Below, piece after piece: positions 8,462-16,517 of a DNA stretch of 33,217 nt. The notes beneath the pieces are model-generated. The model was not told where the DNA came from. It did not search any database and saw only the letters and a program-made list of their open reading frames with translations. The first letter of the stretch is position 1; each line of letters starts with the position of its first letter. The DNA comes from Planctomycetaceae bacterium (GTDB lineage: Bacteria > Planctomycetota > Planctomycetia > Planctomycetales > Planctomycetaceae): contig WFTL01000089.1 of assembly GCA_015485495.1 (NCBI GenBank), positions 1 to 33,217 on the forward strand, written 5' to 3'. The position numbers and the translations under genes were made by a program.

Positions 8462-8680
8462 TCAGCGTTCGCGGTAGACGATGCGGCCGCGATTGAGATC
8501 GTACGGAGACACTTCGACGACAACGCGGTCGCCCGGCACGATGCGGATGAAATGTTTCCGCATCTTGCCGGCCACGTGAGCCATGACCCGATGGCCGTTT
8601 TCGAGTTCCACGCGAAACTGCGTGTTGGCCAGGGCTTCGATCACGTTGCCTTCGACCTGAATTGCTTCTTCCTTCGCCAT
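8462..8680 (-). CDS. infA: Translation initiation factor IF-1
   Basis: The 72-residue protein is a single S1-type OB fold that binds the 30S A site during initiation. It matches the family end to end: [40 protein letters not shown], then the [20 protein letters not shown] block and GRIVYR. The length is exactly that of most bacterial IF-1 proteins. It heads a minus-strand run with rnhA and the sigma factor, away from its more common ribosomal-protein neighbourhood. Confidence 0.97.
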   Translation of the reverse strand: MAKEEAIQVEGNVIEALANTQFRVELENGHRVMAHVAGKMRKHFIRIVPGDRVVVEVSPYDLNRGRIVYRER

Positions 8681-9074
8681 GTTCTACCGATGAACTGAAG
8701 AGGACCACGCCGCAGAAAATCTGAGGGCCGTTCGCGGAACGCCGGGCAGCCGGCCATGCAACGGAGACGGGCAGGAAAACGCGGCTGAATTCTGCCGTTC
8801 CGCGAACAGGGCAGACCGAATCACTCGCGGCCTGCCACAGCAGAGACAGACGATCCGGACCGGACCGGCCTGTCTGGCATGATCGGCAGATTCTGGCAGA
8901 ATGCGGCCGACATGCTCACTGATGCATACTCGCAGCCGGCTCCCGGAAACTCAAGCCGGTTTTTCGTTTCCTCCTCCGGCCGGCCGGGAAGCCGGATGCT
9001 CTCTCCCGGTCCGCATCCACATTCTCCGCGGCGGATCGGCAGAATCTGCCGCATCAGACGGAAACCCGGCCTTC
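8681..9074. promoter_or_regulatory. Divergent intergenic region infA / HD gene, with a 12-bp inverted repeat
   Basis: This stretch must carry promoters for infA (leftward) and the HD phosphohydrolase gene (rightward); no clear -35/-10 pair was picked out. It holds a perfect inverted repeat, GTTCGCGGAACG at 8730-8741 and CGTTCCGCGAAC at 8796-8807. Each arm is itself a short palindrome (GTTC-N3-GAAC), so it could be a pair of operator sites or a long-looped hairpin. No gene is supported here. Confidence 0.4.
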
Positions 9075-10412
9075 ATGATCCACCCGTATTCTCAGATTCC
9101 GGAGATCGCTGACGGCACATGCCGCACCGGACTGATCCGTGTCCCCACGGAACAGGATGTCCCGTTTTCCGACCGCGTGCGGGCTCTGGTCGACACACCC
9201 GAATTCCGGCGTCTGTCACGCATCACGCAGCTGGCGCTGACGTCCCGTATCTATCCTGGAGCCACGCACACGCGGTTCGAACATGCCCTGGGCGTGTTCG
9301 ACAACGCGCTGTCGTGCCTGAGACAGCTGGGGCGGGATGAGCGATTCGCTGCCACGGTGACTCCGCACGATGCCGAAGTCCTCATGGCGGCCGCTTTGCT
9401 GCACGACATCGGACACTGGCCCTTCTGCCATCCCATCGAAGACATGGCCCTGCCCGACATGCCTCCGCACGAATCCTGGGCCGAACAGTTTCTGCAGCCG
9501 GATTCCGAGCTGGCCTGCGTTCTGCAGCGCGACTGGAACATCGATCCCCAGGAAGTCCTCGACCTGCTGTCGAAACGCAGCGGCGATCCGGCGTCCCGGC
9601 TGAGGCGATCGATTCTGTCCGGCCCGGTCGACATCGACAAGATGGACTACCTGCAGCGCGACAGCCGACACTGCGGAGTCCCCTATGGGTGCAACTTCGA
9701 TCGCAGCCGCCTCATCAGTTCGCTCATCGTCAATCGAACGGGCGACGGACTGGCCATCACGTCCAAAGGACGCACCGCCGCGGAAATGATGGTCTTCGCC
9801 CGCTACGTCATGTTCAGTGAAGTGTACTGGCACCACGCCGTTCGTTCGGCCACGGCCATGTTCGCCCGGGCCTTTTTCGAAACCCGCAGCCATCTGAACC
9901 TTCCGGAACTGTTCCGGATGGATGAACCGCAGATGATCCACACGCTGTGCGAAGCGGCCGATGCAGAAACCCGGCGGCTGACCGACGGCATCTTCGGTCC
10001 CCGCCGAAAACTGTACAAGCGGCTCGTCGAATACAGCGTGTTCAGTCAGCCCGAACTGTACCTGTCGCTGCGGCGCCGATCCTGCGAGGACCTCGTACGC
10101 TGTTCCGACCGCCTGGCCGAACTGATGGATCAGCGGACCGATGTCCCCGTCCGCCGTCTGGATGTTCTCATCGATGCCCCGCCCGTCCATCGGGAAGTGG
10201 AATTCCGCATCGACGTTTATGATCGCGGATCCGAAAGCTGGATGCCGCTGCAGCAGGTGTCCCCCATCGTTCAGGCCATGTCGACAACGCAGTTCGACGA
10301 CTGCGTCAAACGTGTCCGCATCTTCGTGGCCGAACACCTGCTGCCGTCTTTGAAAGCGCTGTCGGACCTGGACGACCTGGTCCGCACCGCTGCGGACGAA
10401 ACGGAGTCCTGA
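9075..10412 (+). CDS. HD-domain phosphohydrolase, dNTPase (SAMHD1/dGTPase)-like
   Basis: The 445-residue protein belongs to the HD superfamily group that includes dGTP triphosphohydrolases and SAMHD1 (COG1078-type). Metal-site residues line up: H70 in THTRFEHALGVF, the H110-D111 doublet in LLHDIGHWPFCHP, and D186/D188 in VDIDKMDYLQRDSRHCGV. Members hydrolyse dNTPs to deoxynucleosides and triphosphate; other phosphomonoester substrates are possible, so the substrate is not certain. The ATG at 9075 is chosen because family similarity begins close after it; the open frame upstream reads as low-complexity. No good ribosome-binding site is visible. It converges on the Nramp-like gene. Confidence 0.82.
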   Translation: MIHPYSQIPEIADGTCRTGLIRVPTEQDVPFSDRVRALVDTPEFRRLSRITQLALTSRIYPGATHTRFEHALGVFDNALSCLRQLGRDERFAATVTPHDAEVLMAAALLHDIGHWPFCHPIEDMALPDMPPHESWAEQFLQPDSELACVLQRDWNIDPQEVLDLLSKRSGDPASRLRRSILSGPVDIDKMDYLQRDSRHCGVPYGCNFDRSRLISSLIVNRTGDGLAITSKGRTAAEMMVFARYVMFSEVYWHHAVRSATAMFARAFFETRSHLNLPELFRMDEPQMIHTLCEAADAETRRLTDGIFGPRRKLYKRLVEYSVFSQPELYLSLRRRSCEDLVRCSDRLAELMDQRTDVPVRRLDVLIDAPPVHREVEFRIDVYDRGSESWMPLQQVSPIVQAMSTTQFDDCVKRVRIFVAEHLLPSLKALSDLDDLVRTAADETES

Positions 10413-10450
10413 CAAAGGCAGATTCTCCCGTCACGTCTCAGCGGACAGCG

Positions 10451-10465
10451 CAGACAGCCTGTCTG
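10451..10465. terminator. Possible bidirectional terminator hairpin
   Basis: CAGACAGCCTGTCTG can form a tight 6-bp hairpin with a 3-base loop. It sits between two converging genes, 39 bases after the HD gene stop and 51 bases beyond the Nramp-like gene stop. There is no T-run on either side, so an intrinsic terminator function is only a suggestion. Confidence 0.25.
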
Positions 10466-10516
10466 ACCTGGCACAGATTCCGTGTCCCTGGAAACCGGGC
10501 CGGTTCACGGCGCCCT

Positions 10517-12241
10517 TCAGACACCCGACATCAATCGGGACAGTTCCCGGTACACTCCCCAGCCGCCCACGATGAACATGGCCACGCACGAAAGCACCAG
10601 GGCCGCATCCCACAGCCGGCCGGGATGCAGCCGGATGTCCGTTTCTTTCCAGCGAAAATACAGAGCGCTCAGCCCCAGCACCGGCAGCAGCAGACTCTGA
10701 CAGATTCCCGAAATCATGATCAGCAGCAGCGGGGAGCGGACCACCAGAAAAATCACGACGCACACCACCGGCAACGCAAACGACAGCGCGCGGACGAGCG
10801 TCTGTCTCTGCCGGGAATCCGGACGAGGATCCGTCAGTCCGGCCACGCCCGTGAAGTCCGCGAAGATCCGCGCATTGGACGCATTGGCCACCAGGTAGGT
10901 CGAATACAGCACGGAGACCGCTCCGGCCAGCAGCAGCAGCCGCCCCCACGTCCCGAAGACCGGGACGTAACTTTCTGCCAGCGTTGCGACCAGGCGGGAA
11001 TTGTCGGGGGTCCGCCCATCGCGGTGCAGCACGGCAGCTCCCATCAGGAAAAACGCGGCCGTGGACAGCGTGTAGATGATCATCGATGTGAAGGCATCGT
11101 ACCGCATCACACGGATCCAGCCGGCGGCCCGCTGCAGCCAGGCATCGGAAGGCTCCCGCGGACCGGCCGCGCGGGCGTAGCCTTTTTCCAGACACCAGTA
11201 CGGGTACATGACCAGTTCCGACGCTCCCACGCCGATGATGCCGAAGGTCGCCAGGGCCGTGACCACGGCGTCCGAAGTGTCCGGCAGTCCGAACGACAGC
11301 CCTTTCACGAAATCCGCCTTCGAAAGAGCGTACCCGGTGGTCTGCAGAGCCACCACGTTGCCGATGGTGAGGAAGGTGAACGACACCACCAGGGCTACAG
11401 AAAAATTCTGAATCAGATGATAGCGGCCGAAGAACAGAATCACGGCGGTGAATGCACCGATCATCACGGCCCAGATGCGGTCATCCCAGGTGCCAGGAGA
11501 CGTCATGGATTCCAGCACGGCCTTCTGCCGTGCGTGTTCTTCCGGATCGTGCCGACAGACAATGACCCGCTGAGCCTGTTCGAGAAGGGCCGCGCGGCGG
11601 GCGAAATCGAGTTCATTGAGCTGCGCATCCACCCAGGACAGATGACGGGACCGGGCATCCTGCTGCCGCACAGCCACCCGACGCACAATGTCGGAAGCGG
11701 CCGGACACCGCATGGTCTCCTGGTAGTCTCCCGTGATCGGGATCGTGATGGCCGCCGCCTGACTGACCCCTCCGACGATGCCGCCAAGCTGACCGACCGT
11801 CGTGACCGCCATCACGGCCCACAGCAGCACGACCCAGTTCAGCCGACCGACGCGGGGACCGGGGACCCGGCTGAGTGCGGTGAGGGTGGTTTCGCCGCTG
11901 CTGATGGAAAAGCGGCCCAGTTCCAGCTGCACGAACACCTTCACCATGCATCCGACCAGAATGAGCCATAACAGACCGATGCCCGCCGTTGCGCCGGTGC
12001 GCGTGGTCATGATCAGTTCGCCGGACCCGACGATGTTGGCCGCGATGATCAGTCCCGGACCGATCTGCCGCAGAATGCCGCCGACGGACCGAGGCGGTTC
12101 TTCCACATCGGCCGCCCGCCGCAGATCCTGACAGGCCGCCTGTCCGGCCGTCCGTCCGGCCCCCTCCGTGCCACGGGCCCCGTCCTGTTCATCGGCCGCT
12201 GACATTTCCTCAGACATGGACTGGCTGACTCCCTCGTTCAT
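10517..12241 (-). CDS. Divergent Nramp-family membrane transporter
   Basis: The protein (about 574 residues from the chosen ATG) has the Nramp/LeuT-like layout of about 11-12 membrane helices, starting with IGPGLIIAANIVGSGELIMTT. In true Nramp manganese/iron transporters helix 1 carries DPGN and helix 6 carries MPH; here these positions read GSGE (residues 72-75) and MYPYW (345-349), so the metal-coordinating Asp, Asn and Met are absent. Substrate is therefore unknown. A charged segment of about 80 residues (roughly 171-251) lies between hydrophobic parts, longer than in ordinary Nramp proteins. The N-terminus has an acidic 50-residue leader before helix 1. The ATG at 12241 was preferred for its AGGG upstream; 12217 and 12205 are alternatives. 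The gene is divergent from lepA. Confidence 0.75.
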   Translation of the reverse strand: MNEGVSQSMSEEMSAADEQDGARGTEGAGRTAGQAACQDLRRAADVEEPPRSVGGILRQIGPGLIIAANIVGSGELIMTTRTGATAGIGLLWLILVGCMVKVFVQLELGRFSISSGETTLTALSRVPGPRVGRLNWVVLLWAVMAVTTVGQLGGIVGGVSQAAAITIPITGDYQETMRCPAASDIVRRVAVRQQDARSRHLSWVDAQLNELDFARRAALLEQAQRVIVCRHDPEEHARQKAVLESMTSPGTWDDRIWAVMIGAFTAVILFFGRYHLIQNFSVALVVSFTFLTIGNVVALQTTGYALSKADFVKGLSFGLPDTSDAVVTALATFGIIGVGASELVMYPYWCLEKGYARAAGPREPSDAWLQRAAGWIRVMRYDAFTSMIIYTLSTAAFFLMGAAVLHRDGRTPDNSRLVATLAESYVPVFGTWGRLLLLAGAVSVLYSTYLVANASNARIFADFTGVAGLTDPRPDSRQRQTLVRALSFALPVVCVVIFLVVRSPLLLIMISGICQSLLLPVLGLSALYFRWKETDIRLHPGRLWDAALVLSCVAMFIVGGWGVYRELSRLMSGV

Positions 12242-12711
12242 ATTTTCGCCCTGGCACGCCATGACGACTTCGCAGCATAACCGGACGGCATCGACAACGC
12301 ACGGCTCCTGGTGTGTTCGCTGAAACCCGACCAGCACCTTCTCGCATCGCCCATTCGTCCTCATTCCTGCCCCCCCTCCGCCCGGCGCGTCTGCCTGGGT
12401 CGTCTGTCGCAGAGGGAAGAAGTTTTTTCGGCGGTGCGTTGACTCCGGTTTCAGAGTCTCATGAGATCCGTCTGCGTCTCAGGTTCCCTTCGCCGGAATT
12501 CCCCGAACAGCAGTCTCGACCGCATCCGGCCTCCCGCGATACGATGCCTCTTTCCCGCCGGCGGCCCGACTCCGGTCGCTTCCCGGCGGCTGCGGCCACG
12601 GTCCCGGTTGATTCGGCCGGCGTCTGCCATCACACTTCGCCGCATTCCGCTCTGAACGGTTCGGCCCTCCGTTCGGCCGCCGGCGACGGCCTTCTGGATT
12701 CACAAAACACC
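12242..12711. promoter_or_regulatory. Divergent intergenic region Nramp-like gene / lepA
   Basis: This 470-base stretch must hold promoters in both directions. The lepA frame stays open upstream to 12313, but the translated extension has no similarity to EF4 and is rich in Arg/Pro/Ser. A TGGCACG string at 12252-12258 lacks a matching -12 GC and was not counted as a sigma-54 site. No other structure was recognised. Confidence 0.4.
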
Positions 12712-14514
12712 ATGGACACGCGGTTCATTCGCAATTTCAGCATCGTGGCGCACATCGACCACGGAAAAAGCACGCTGGCCGATCAGCTTCTGCTCAAAAG
12801 CGGCACCATCACGGAACGGGAGTTCCGCGAACAGATTCTGGATGATCTGGAAATCGAACGGGACCGGGGAATCACCGTCAAAGCGCGATCTGTCACGATC
12901 AACTACACGCTGGACGGACAGGACTACGAACTCAACCTGATCGACACCCCCGGACATGTGGACTTCCACTATGAAGTGAATCGCAGTCTGGCTGCCTGCG
13001 AAGGGGCCCTGCTGCTGGTGGATGCGTTCCAGGGCGTCCAGGCGCAGACCGTGGCCAATGCCTACGCGGCCATCGAAACGGACCTGGAAATCATCCCGGT
13101 GGTCAACAAGATCGACCTGCCCGTCACGCGGATCGATGAAGTTCTGGAAGAAGTGGAAACGGTTCTGGGACTGGATGCATCCGAAGCCCTTCAGGTCAGT
13201 GCCCGCACCGGGAAAAACATCGACGACGTGTTCGAAGCCATCATTCGCCGGATTCCTGCTCCCGGAGGAAACGCTCAGGCCCCTCTTCGGGCGCTGGTGT
13301 TCGACGCCAAGTATGACCGGTACCGCGGCGTCATCACGTATGTCCGCATGGTGGACGGAGTGATTCGCCGGGGCGATACCGTCCGTTTCATGCGGGAAGC
13401 TCTGCAGAGCGAGGTGATTGAGATCGGGCAGTTCCGTCCCGATCTGACTCCCTGCGACGAACTGGGACCGGGGCAGGTCGGTTACATCCTCACCGGAATC
13501 AAGGATCTCAGCCGCATCACGGTCGGCGACACGGTCACTCAGGCCTCCCGGCCGGCTGCCGAACCGCTTCCCGGCTACAAGAAGCCGACGCAGATGGTCT
13601 TCTGCGGCATGTATCCGATCGACGCGACCGATTTCGAAAACCTGCGGGATGAGCTGCAGAAACTGGCTCTGAACGATTCGAGTTTTTCGTTTCAGCCGGA
13701 AACCAGCGATGCGCTGGGCTTCGGATTCCGCTGCGGGTTCCTGGGGCTCCTGCACATGGAAATCATTCAGCAGCGGCTGGAACGTGAACAGAACATGGAT
13801 CTCATCCAGACGGCTCCCAACGTCACCTATGAACTGCTGCTGCGGACCGGAGAAACACGGATCATCGACAATCCGCAGGAAGTCCCCGATTCCGGTGTCA
13901 TCGAAGAGTTCCGGGAACCGATCGCTCTGGTCACGTTCATCGTTCCGTCCGAGAACGTGGGGACTCTGATGCAGCTGTGCCAGGACAGGCGGGGCATTTA
14001 CCGGAACACGGAATATCTGGGTCCTCAGCGTGCTCAGCTGACCTACGAACTGCCTCTGAGCGAAATCGTGTACGACATGTACGACCGGCTCAAAAGCGTC
14101 ACGCGGGGCTACGGCACCATGGACTACGACGTGATCGGGTTCCGCCCGGCCGATCTGGTCAAAATGGATATTCTCGTCAAAGGCAGCCGCGTGGATGCTC
14201 TGTCGACGATCGTGCATCGTTCCGATGCCGAACGGCGGGGGCGTGCCCTGGTCAAACGCCTCAAAAAAGAAATCACGCGGCACCAGTTCGAAATCGCCAT
14301 CCAGGCGGCCATCGGCACGCGGGTCATCGCCCGTGAAACGATTTCCGCTTTGAGAAAAAACGTGACGGCGAAGTGTTACGGAGGCGACATCACCCGCAAA
14401 CGCAAGCTGCTGCAGAAACAGAAAGAAGGCAAGAAACGGATGAAGCAGTTCGGCGCCGTGGAAATCCCGCAAAAAGCCTTTCTGTCCGTGCTGGAAGCCG
14501 GTCACGATGACTAA
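12712..14514 (+). CDS. lepA: Elongation factor 4 (LepA)
   Basis: EF4 is a ribosome-binding GTPase linked to back-translocation and to efficient initiation or 30S assembly. The 600-residue length is exactly typical. G motifs are AHIDHGKST (13-21), the switch I block RDRGITVKA, DTPGHVDFHYEV, NKIDLP and SARTGKN. EF4-specific segments include FCGMYPIDATDFENLRDELQ, LGFGFRCGFLGLLHMEI, and the C-terminal domain with GTRVIARETISALRKNVTAK, CYGGDITRKRKLL and KQFGAVEIPQKAFLSVL. The ATG at 12712 gives the normal N-terminus (DTRFIRNFSIVAHIDHG). Its stop overlaps the stop of the converging IIA gene by 3 bases (14511-14514 region). Confidence 0.97.
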   Translation: MDTRFIRNFSIVAHIDHGKSTLADQLLLKSGTITEREFREQILDDLEIERDRGITVKARSVTINYTLDGQDYELNLIDTPGHVDFHYEVNRSLAACEGALLLVDAFQGVQAQTVANAYAAIETDLEIIPVVNKIDLPVTRIDEVLEEVETVLGLDASEALQVSARTGKNIDDVFEAIIRRIPAPGGNAQAPLRALVFDAKYDRYRGVITYVRMVDGVIRRGDTVRFMREALQSEVIEIGQFRPDLTPCDELGPGQVGYILTGIKDLSRITVGDTVTQASRPAAEPLPGYKKPTQMVFCGMYPIDATDFENLRDELQKLALNDSSFSFQPETSDALGFGFRCGFLGLLHMEIIQQRLEREQNMDLIQTAPNVTYELLLRTGETRIIDNPQEVPDSGVIEEFREPIALVTFIVPSENVGTLMQLCQDRRGIYRNTEYLGPQRAQLTYELPLSEIVYDMYDRLKSVTRGYGTMDYDVIGFRPADLVKMDILVKGSRVDALSTIVHRSDAERRGRALVKRLKKEITRHQFEIAIQAAIGTRVIARETISALRKNVTAKCYGGDITRKRKLLQKQKEGKKRMKQFGAVEIPQKAFLSVLEAGHDD

Positions 14515-15035
14515 CGGCTGTCGATTTCCTGCAGCACAGCGTGCAGATCCTTCGGCGTTGCGGCGGACAGCAGCCGCAGCCGGCCGGCCTGGTCGCCGGC
14601 CAGTGCCACCAGACGGCTGAGCAGATCGGCATGCTGCATCCGCTCAGCAGCCGGCGACAGAGTCAGAAACACCAGCCGCGTCCGACCCTCATCCCCCTGT
14701 GCGAAACGGATTCCCTGCGGGGCAATGCCGACCGCACCTGCAAAATGGTTCACATCCGATGTCTGCAGGTGCGGAAACGCCAGACCGTTCGCCGCTGTTT
14801 CTGCGTGTTGTTCGCGTTCCAGAATCCGACGGATGATCCCCTCGGCATGCTGCCGGTCGATCCGTTCCTCCCTGGCCAGACGACGAACCAGCAGGCTGAC
14901 CACGGACGATTTCCCCGTTCCCGACCGAATCACTTCCATGCAGTTCGGGCGAAAGACGTCAGCCAGCAGCACTCCCGAAGGGCTGTCGGAACCGGTCGAA
15001 GAAGAATGAGAGGACCAGGCGGGCATCGTTGGCAT
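14511..15035 (-). CDS. PTS EIIA component, PtsN/fructose type
   Basis: The 174-residue protein fits the EIIA-Fru/Mtl/Ntr fold. The phosphorylated His is H89 in ANGLAFPHLQT, and the second conserved active-site His is H135 in MQHADLLSRLVALAG. It would accept phosphate from HPr or NPr. No EIIB, EIIC or EI gene is in the window, so a regulatory (nitrogen-PTS-like) role is more likely than sugar transport. The first 28 residues are a Ser-rich extension. The ATG at 15035 has CGGAG upstream. It lies 102 bases after an NtrC-type activator gene on the same strand; in other bacteria ptsN is often found near rpoN, which fits a sigma-54 setting. Confidence 0.8.
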   Translation of the reverse strand: MPTMPAWSSHSSSTGSDSPSGVLLADVFRPNCMEVIRSGTGKSSVVSLLVRRLAREERIDRQHAEGIIRRILEREQHAETAANGLAFPHLQTSDVNHFAGAVGIAPQGIRFAQGDEGRTRLVFLTLSPAAERMQHADLLSRLVALAGDQAGRLRLLSAATPKDLHAVLQEIDSR

Positions 15036-15137
15036 CGCAGAACTCCGGATTCGTCGGAATTCGAACGTGCAAACCACATGCCATGCCACCGGAAAGCAGC
15101 CGGGCTGCCGGCATCCGGACCGCGGCGGCAGGAAAAC

Positions 15138-16517
15138 CTACTGCAGATTGTAGCGGTTCATTTTGTAATGCAGTGTGCGCACGCTGATCCCCAGAGCGCG
15201 GGCGGTCTGTTCCCGATGGCAGCCGTTGGCCTTCAGAGCTTCGCGAATCGCCTTCTTTTCCGCCGCTTCCGCGACTTCCGCCAGAGTGCGACCTTCTGTC
15301 GACTCTTCACGACCGGCCGATTCCGTCAGTTCGTCCGGCAGATCATCGGCTGTGATGCACTCGCCGGGGACGGTGACCACGAGACGTTCCATCATATTCC
15401 GAAGCTGCCTCACATTTCCGGGCCAGTCCGCACCGACCAGCCGCTCCAGGGCCCCCGCGTCCACGGTTTTCACCGGCCGCCGATGCCGCGTGCAGAAATG
15501 ATTCAGGTAGTGATCCACGAGCAGCGGGATGTCGTCCCGGCGCTGTCTCAAAGGAGGCACACGGATGGGGACGATGTTCAGTCGATAATACAGATCTTCT
15601 CGAAATTCGCCGTTTCGAACGAGCTGATCGACGGGACGGTTGGTGGCTGACACGATCCGGGCATCCGATGTCAGCAGTTCCTCGCCTCCCACCCGGAAGA
15701 ACTGACCTGTTTCCAGAACACGCAGCAGATCGACCTGGCTTTTCGCCGGAATCTCCGTGATTTCATCCAGAAACAGTGTGCCGGATTCCGCCTGTTCGAA
15801 ACAGCCGGGCTTCTGTCGAACGGCACCGGTGAATGCTCCCGGGACATGGCCGAACAGCTCGCTTTCCAGCAGAGATTCCGGCAGCGCGCCCAGGTTCACA
15901 GCCACGAAGGGGCCGGACGCCCGGTCGCTCAGGTCATGAATGGCCCGGGCGATCAGTTCCTTGCCGGTTCCGCTTTCTCCCTGAATCAGCACCGTGGCAT
16001 CCGTTCCCGCCACCTGACGCACCTGATCCAGCACACTTCGCAGCGCCGGAGAACTTCCGACCAGCCCGCTCACCTCACCGACATCCGCCAGACGGTTGCG
16101 GAGCAGGCGGTTTTCGGACTGCAGCCGGTGATGTTCTATGGCCCGGGACACCTGTTCCCGAATGAGATTCAGATCGACCGGTTTGGTAATGAAATCGAAC
16201 GCTCCCCGCCGCATGGCTTCCACCGCTGTCTCCACGGTTCCATGGGCGGTGATCACGATGGCCGTGGTGTCCGGATATTTCTGACGGACCAGCGACACCA
16301 GATCCAGACCGTCCCGGTCTCCCGGCAGCCGCACGTCAGCAATCAGAAGCTGAAACGAATCTTCGTCGAAACAGTCCAGAGCCTCATTGACCGATCCGGC
16401 CACCCGCACGTCCGCCAGTTTTTCCAGGCCTTTGGCCAGCCCGGAGCGGATGTTCGGTTCGTCATCCACGATCAGGATGCGAAACGCATCTTCCACGGAA
16501 GAATCATTCGTTGTCAT
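15138..16517 (-). CDS. NtrC-type sigma-54-dependent response regulator
   Basis: This 459-residue protein has the three domains of a sigma-54 activator. Receiver, 12-125: acidic pair D18-D19, phospho-acceptor D61 (LLIADVRLPG) and K112. AAA+ domain, about 150-380: Walker A GESGTGKE (180-187), the sigma-54-contacting GAFTGA loop (227-232), Walker B TLFLDE (247-252) and DWPGNVRQLRN (364-374). Fis-type helix-turn-helix at the end (REQTARALGISVRTLHYKMNRY). It should bind enhancer-like DNA and drive open-complex formation by sigma-54 polymerase. The ATG at 16517 overlaps the kinase stop by 14 bases, so the pair is probably translationally coupled; a GTG two codons upstream is an alternative. Possible targets are the sigma-54 promoters at 20488 and 27339. 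Confidence 0.95.
   Translation of the reverse strand: MTTNDSSVEDAFRILIVDDEPNIRSGLAKGLEKLADVRVAGSVNEALDCFDEDSFQLLIADVRLPGDRDGLDLVSLVRQKYPDTTAIVITAHGTVETAVEAMRRGAFDFITKPVDLNLIREQVSRAIEHHRLQSENRLLRNRLADVGEVSGLVGSSPALRSVLDQVRQVAGTDATVLIQGESGTGKELIARAIHDLSDRASGPFVAVNLGALPESLLESELFGHVPGAFTGAVRQKPGCFEQAESGTLFLDEITEIPAKSQVDLLRVLETGQFFRVGGEELLTSDARIVSATNRPVDQLVRNGEFREDLYYRLNIVPIRVPPLRQRRDDIPLLVDHYLNHFCTRHRRPVKTVDAGALERLVGADWPGNVRQLRNMMERLVVTVPGECITADDLPDELTESAGREESTEGRTLAEVAEAAEKKAIREALKANGCHREQTARALGISVRTLHYKMNRYNLQ

Noticed and set aside
12252-12258. TGGCACG string upstream of the Nramp-like gene as a sigma-54 promoter
   Set aside because: There is no GC at the required -12 spacing; the bases there read GACGA.
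12313-12711. In-frame upstream extension of lepA (133 codons)
   Set aside because: The extension has no EF4 similarity, is Arg/Pro/Ser-rich, and the ATG at 12712 gives the normal EF4 start and length.
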